This document shows, one piece after another, positions 6,462-7,111 of a stretch of DNA of 7,111 nucleotides; position 1 is the first letter of the stretch; each line of letters starts with the position of its first letter. Origin of the DNA: MGOM01 sp035455265 (GTDB lineage: Bacteria; Chloroflexota; Anaerolineae; Anaerolineales; E44-bin32); contig DATIFK010000186.1 of the NCBI GenBank assembly GCA_035455265.1, positions 1 to 7,111 on the forward strand. Reading direction: 5' to 3'. The position numbers and the translations under genes are program-made. Under the pieces are notes generated by a model that worked only from the letters and a program-made list of their open reading frames with translations, was not told the origin of the DNA and did not search any database.

Positions 6462-7111
6462 ATGAAGAGGCGCGCGTTCTTCGGAACGACCCTGGCGGGC
6501 CTTCCCGTCACGGGTGCCTTCGCGGCGCCGCCGAGGGCGAGGGCCTGGGACATTCCCACGACCACGCTCGGCCGGACCGGCGTCCAGGTGCAGGTCATCG
6601 CTCAAGGCGGAGCCCGGATGGACCTGCATCCCGACATCCCGTCGGCAGCGCAGCACGTCCGCCAGGTCTACGAGCTGGGCCTGCGCTACTTCGACTGCGC
6701 GCGCTCGTATTGGAACGGCCAGTCCGAGGAGGCGTACGGGCTCGGCCTGCAGGGCGTTCGCAAGGACGTGTTCCTGACCTCCAAGTCGATGGGTCGGACG
6801 GCCAGAGACGCGGAGAAAGACCTGGTGACGTCCCTTCGTCTCCTGAAGACCGACCACCTCGATCTCTGGCAGATGCACTCGATCCAGGGCCGCGAGGACA
6901 TCGAGGCCGTCCTCAAGGCCGGCGGCGCGATGGAGGCATTCGAGGCCGCAAAGAAGGCCGGGAAGTGCCGGTTCATCGGCTTCACCGGGCACTTCGATCC
7001 CGAGGCGCACGCGGCGATGCTCAAGGCGTACGACAAGTGGGACACGGTGATGATGCCGGTGCACGCGGCCGATCACGCCTACCTGAGCTTCGAGCAGATC
7101 GCGCTGCCCGT
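6462..7111 (+). CDS. Tat-signal aldo/keto reductase, 3'-truncated
   Basis: N-terminal 216 complete codons of an aldo/keto reductase with a twin-arginine leader; the gene runs off the right edge. ATG at 6462 follows AGAGAGG (6449-6455) at good spacing. The leader MKRRAFFGTTLAGLPVTGAF followed by AAPPRARA fits a Tat signal, implying export of a folded cofactor-loaded enzyme. The barrel starts at IPTTTLGRTGVQVQVIAQGG (31-50). The catalytic tetrad is complete within the window: Asp78 and Tyr83 in YFDCARSYWNGQSEEAYG, Lys108 in LTSKSM, His139 in WQMHSI. The FIGFTGHFDPEAH segment (171-183) is typical of the Tat-leader aldo/keto reductases often found in Acidobacteriota and Planctomycetota. It differs clearly from the cytosolic reductase at 2194-3192, so the two are not recent duplicates. 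The nucleotide-binding end and any C-terminal extension are outside the window. Confidence 0.92.
   Translation, partial: MKRRAFFGTTLAGLPVTGAFAAPPRARAWDIPTTTLGRTGVQVQVIAQGGARMDLHPDIPSAAQHVRQVYELGLRYFDCARSYWNGQSEEAYGLGLQGVRKDVFLTSKSMGRTARDAEKDLVTSLRLLKTDHLDLWQMHSIQGREDIEAVLKAGGAMEAFEAAKKAGKCRFIGFTGHFDPEAHAAMLKAYDKWDTVMMPVHAADHAYLSFEQIALP

Noticed and set aside
4943..6598. Long open frame on the minus strand (about 550 codons) spanning the remnant and the esterase-713-like gene
   Set aside because: It lies opposite a clearly recognisable esterase, its translation is Arg/His/Pro-rich without domain motifs, and long antisense frames are expected in GC-rich codon-biased DNA.

Overview
This is a 7.1 kb GC-rich chromosomal fragment. 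Every gene I can support is on the + strand, and the genes are packed end to end with gaps of 22-35 bp or 4-bp overlaps. No tRNA, rRNA, CRISPR array, insertion sequence or convincing terminator is visible. The style (high GC, many secreted hydrolases, Tat-signal oxidoreductases, strong GC-rich codon use) suggests a soil or sediment bacterium such as an Acidobacteriota/Vicinamibacteria-type organism. That placement is only an impression from protein style and cannot be proven here.

Layout, left to right: (1) the C-terminal part of an esterase-D/enterochelin-esterase-like alpha/beta hydrolase carrying an Ala/Pro-rich insertion, cut by the left edge; (2) a small secreted NTF2-like/DUF4440-type protein; (3) a secreted BD-FAE/acetyl-esterase-like alpha/beta hydrolase; (4) a cytosolic aldo/keto reductase, translationally coupled to (3) through a GTGA overlap; (5) a secreted type-B carboxylesterase; (6) a broken alpha/beta hydrolase remnant with a Tat-type leader, whose reading frame stops just after the first core strands; (7) a secreted esterase closely resembling Alcaligenes esterase 713; (8) a Tat-signal aldo/keto reductase running off the right edge.

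The spacing and shared orientation suggest one operon. It encodes four structurally different ester hydrolases plus a hydrolase remnant, mostly exported, and two aldo/keto reductases. A reasonable inference is a catabolic island in which extracytoplasmic esterases release alcohols or acids from ester-bearing natural products or xenobiotics, and the aldo/keto reductases process carbonyl products. No transporter, regulator or ring-cleavage enzyme lies inside the window, so the substrate is unknown. The points most worth a second look are the decayed gene at 4888-5317 with its doubled twin-arginine motif, the esterase-713 homologue lacking the vicinal cysteines of the reference enzyme, and the pairing of cytosolic and exported aldo/keto reductases.
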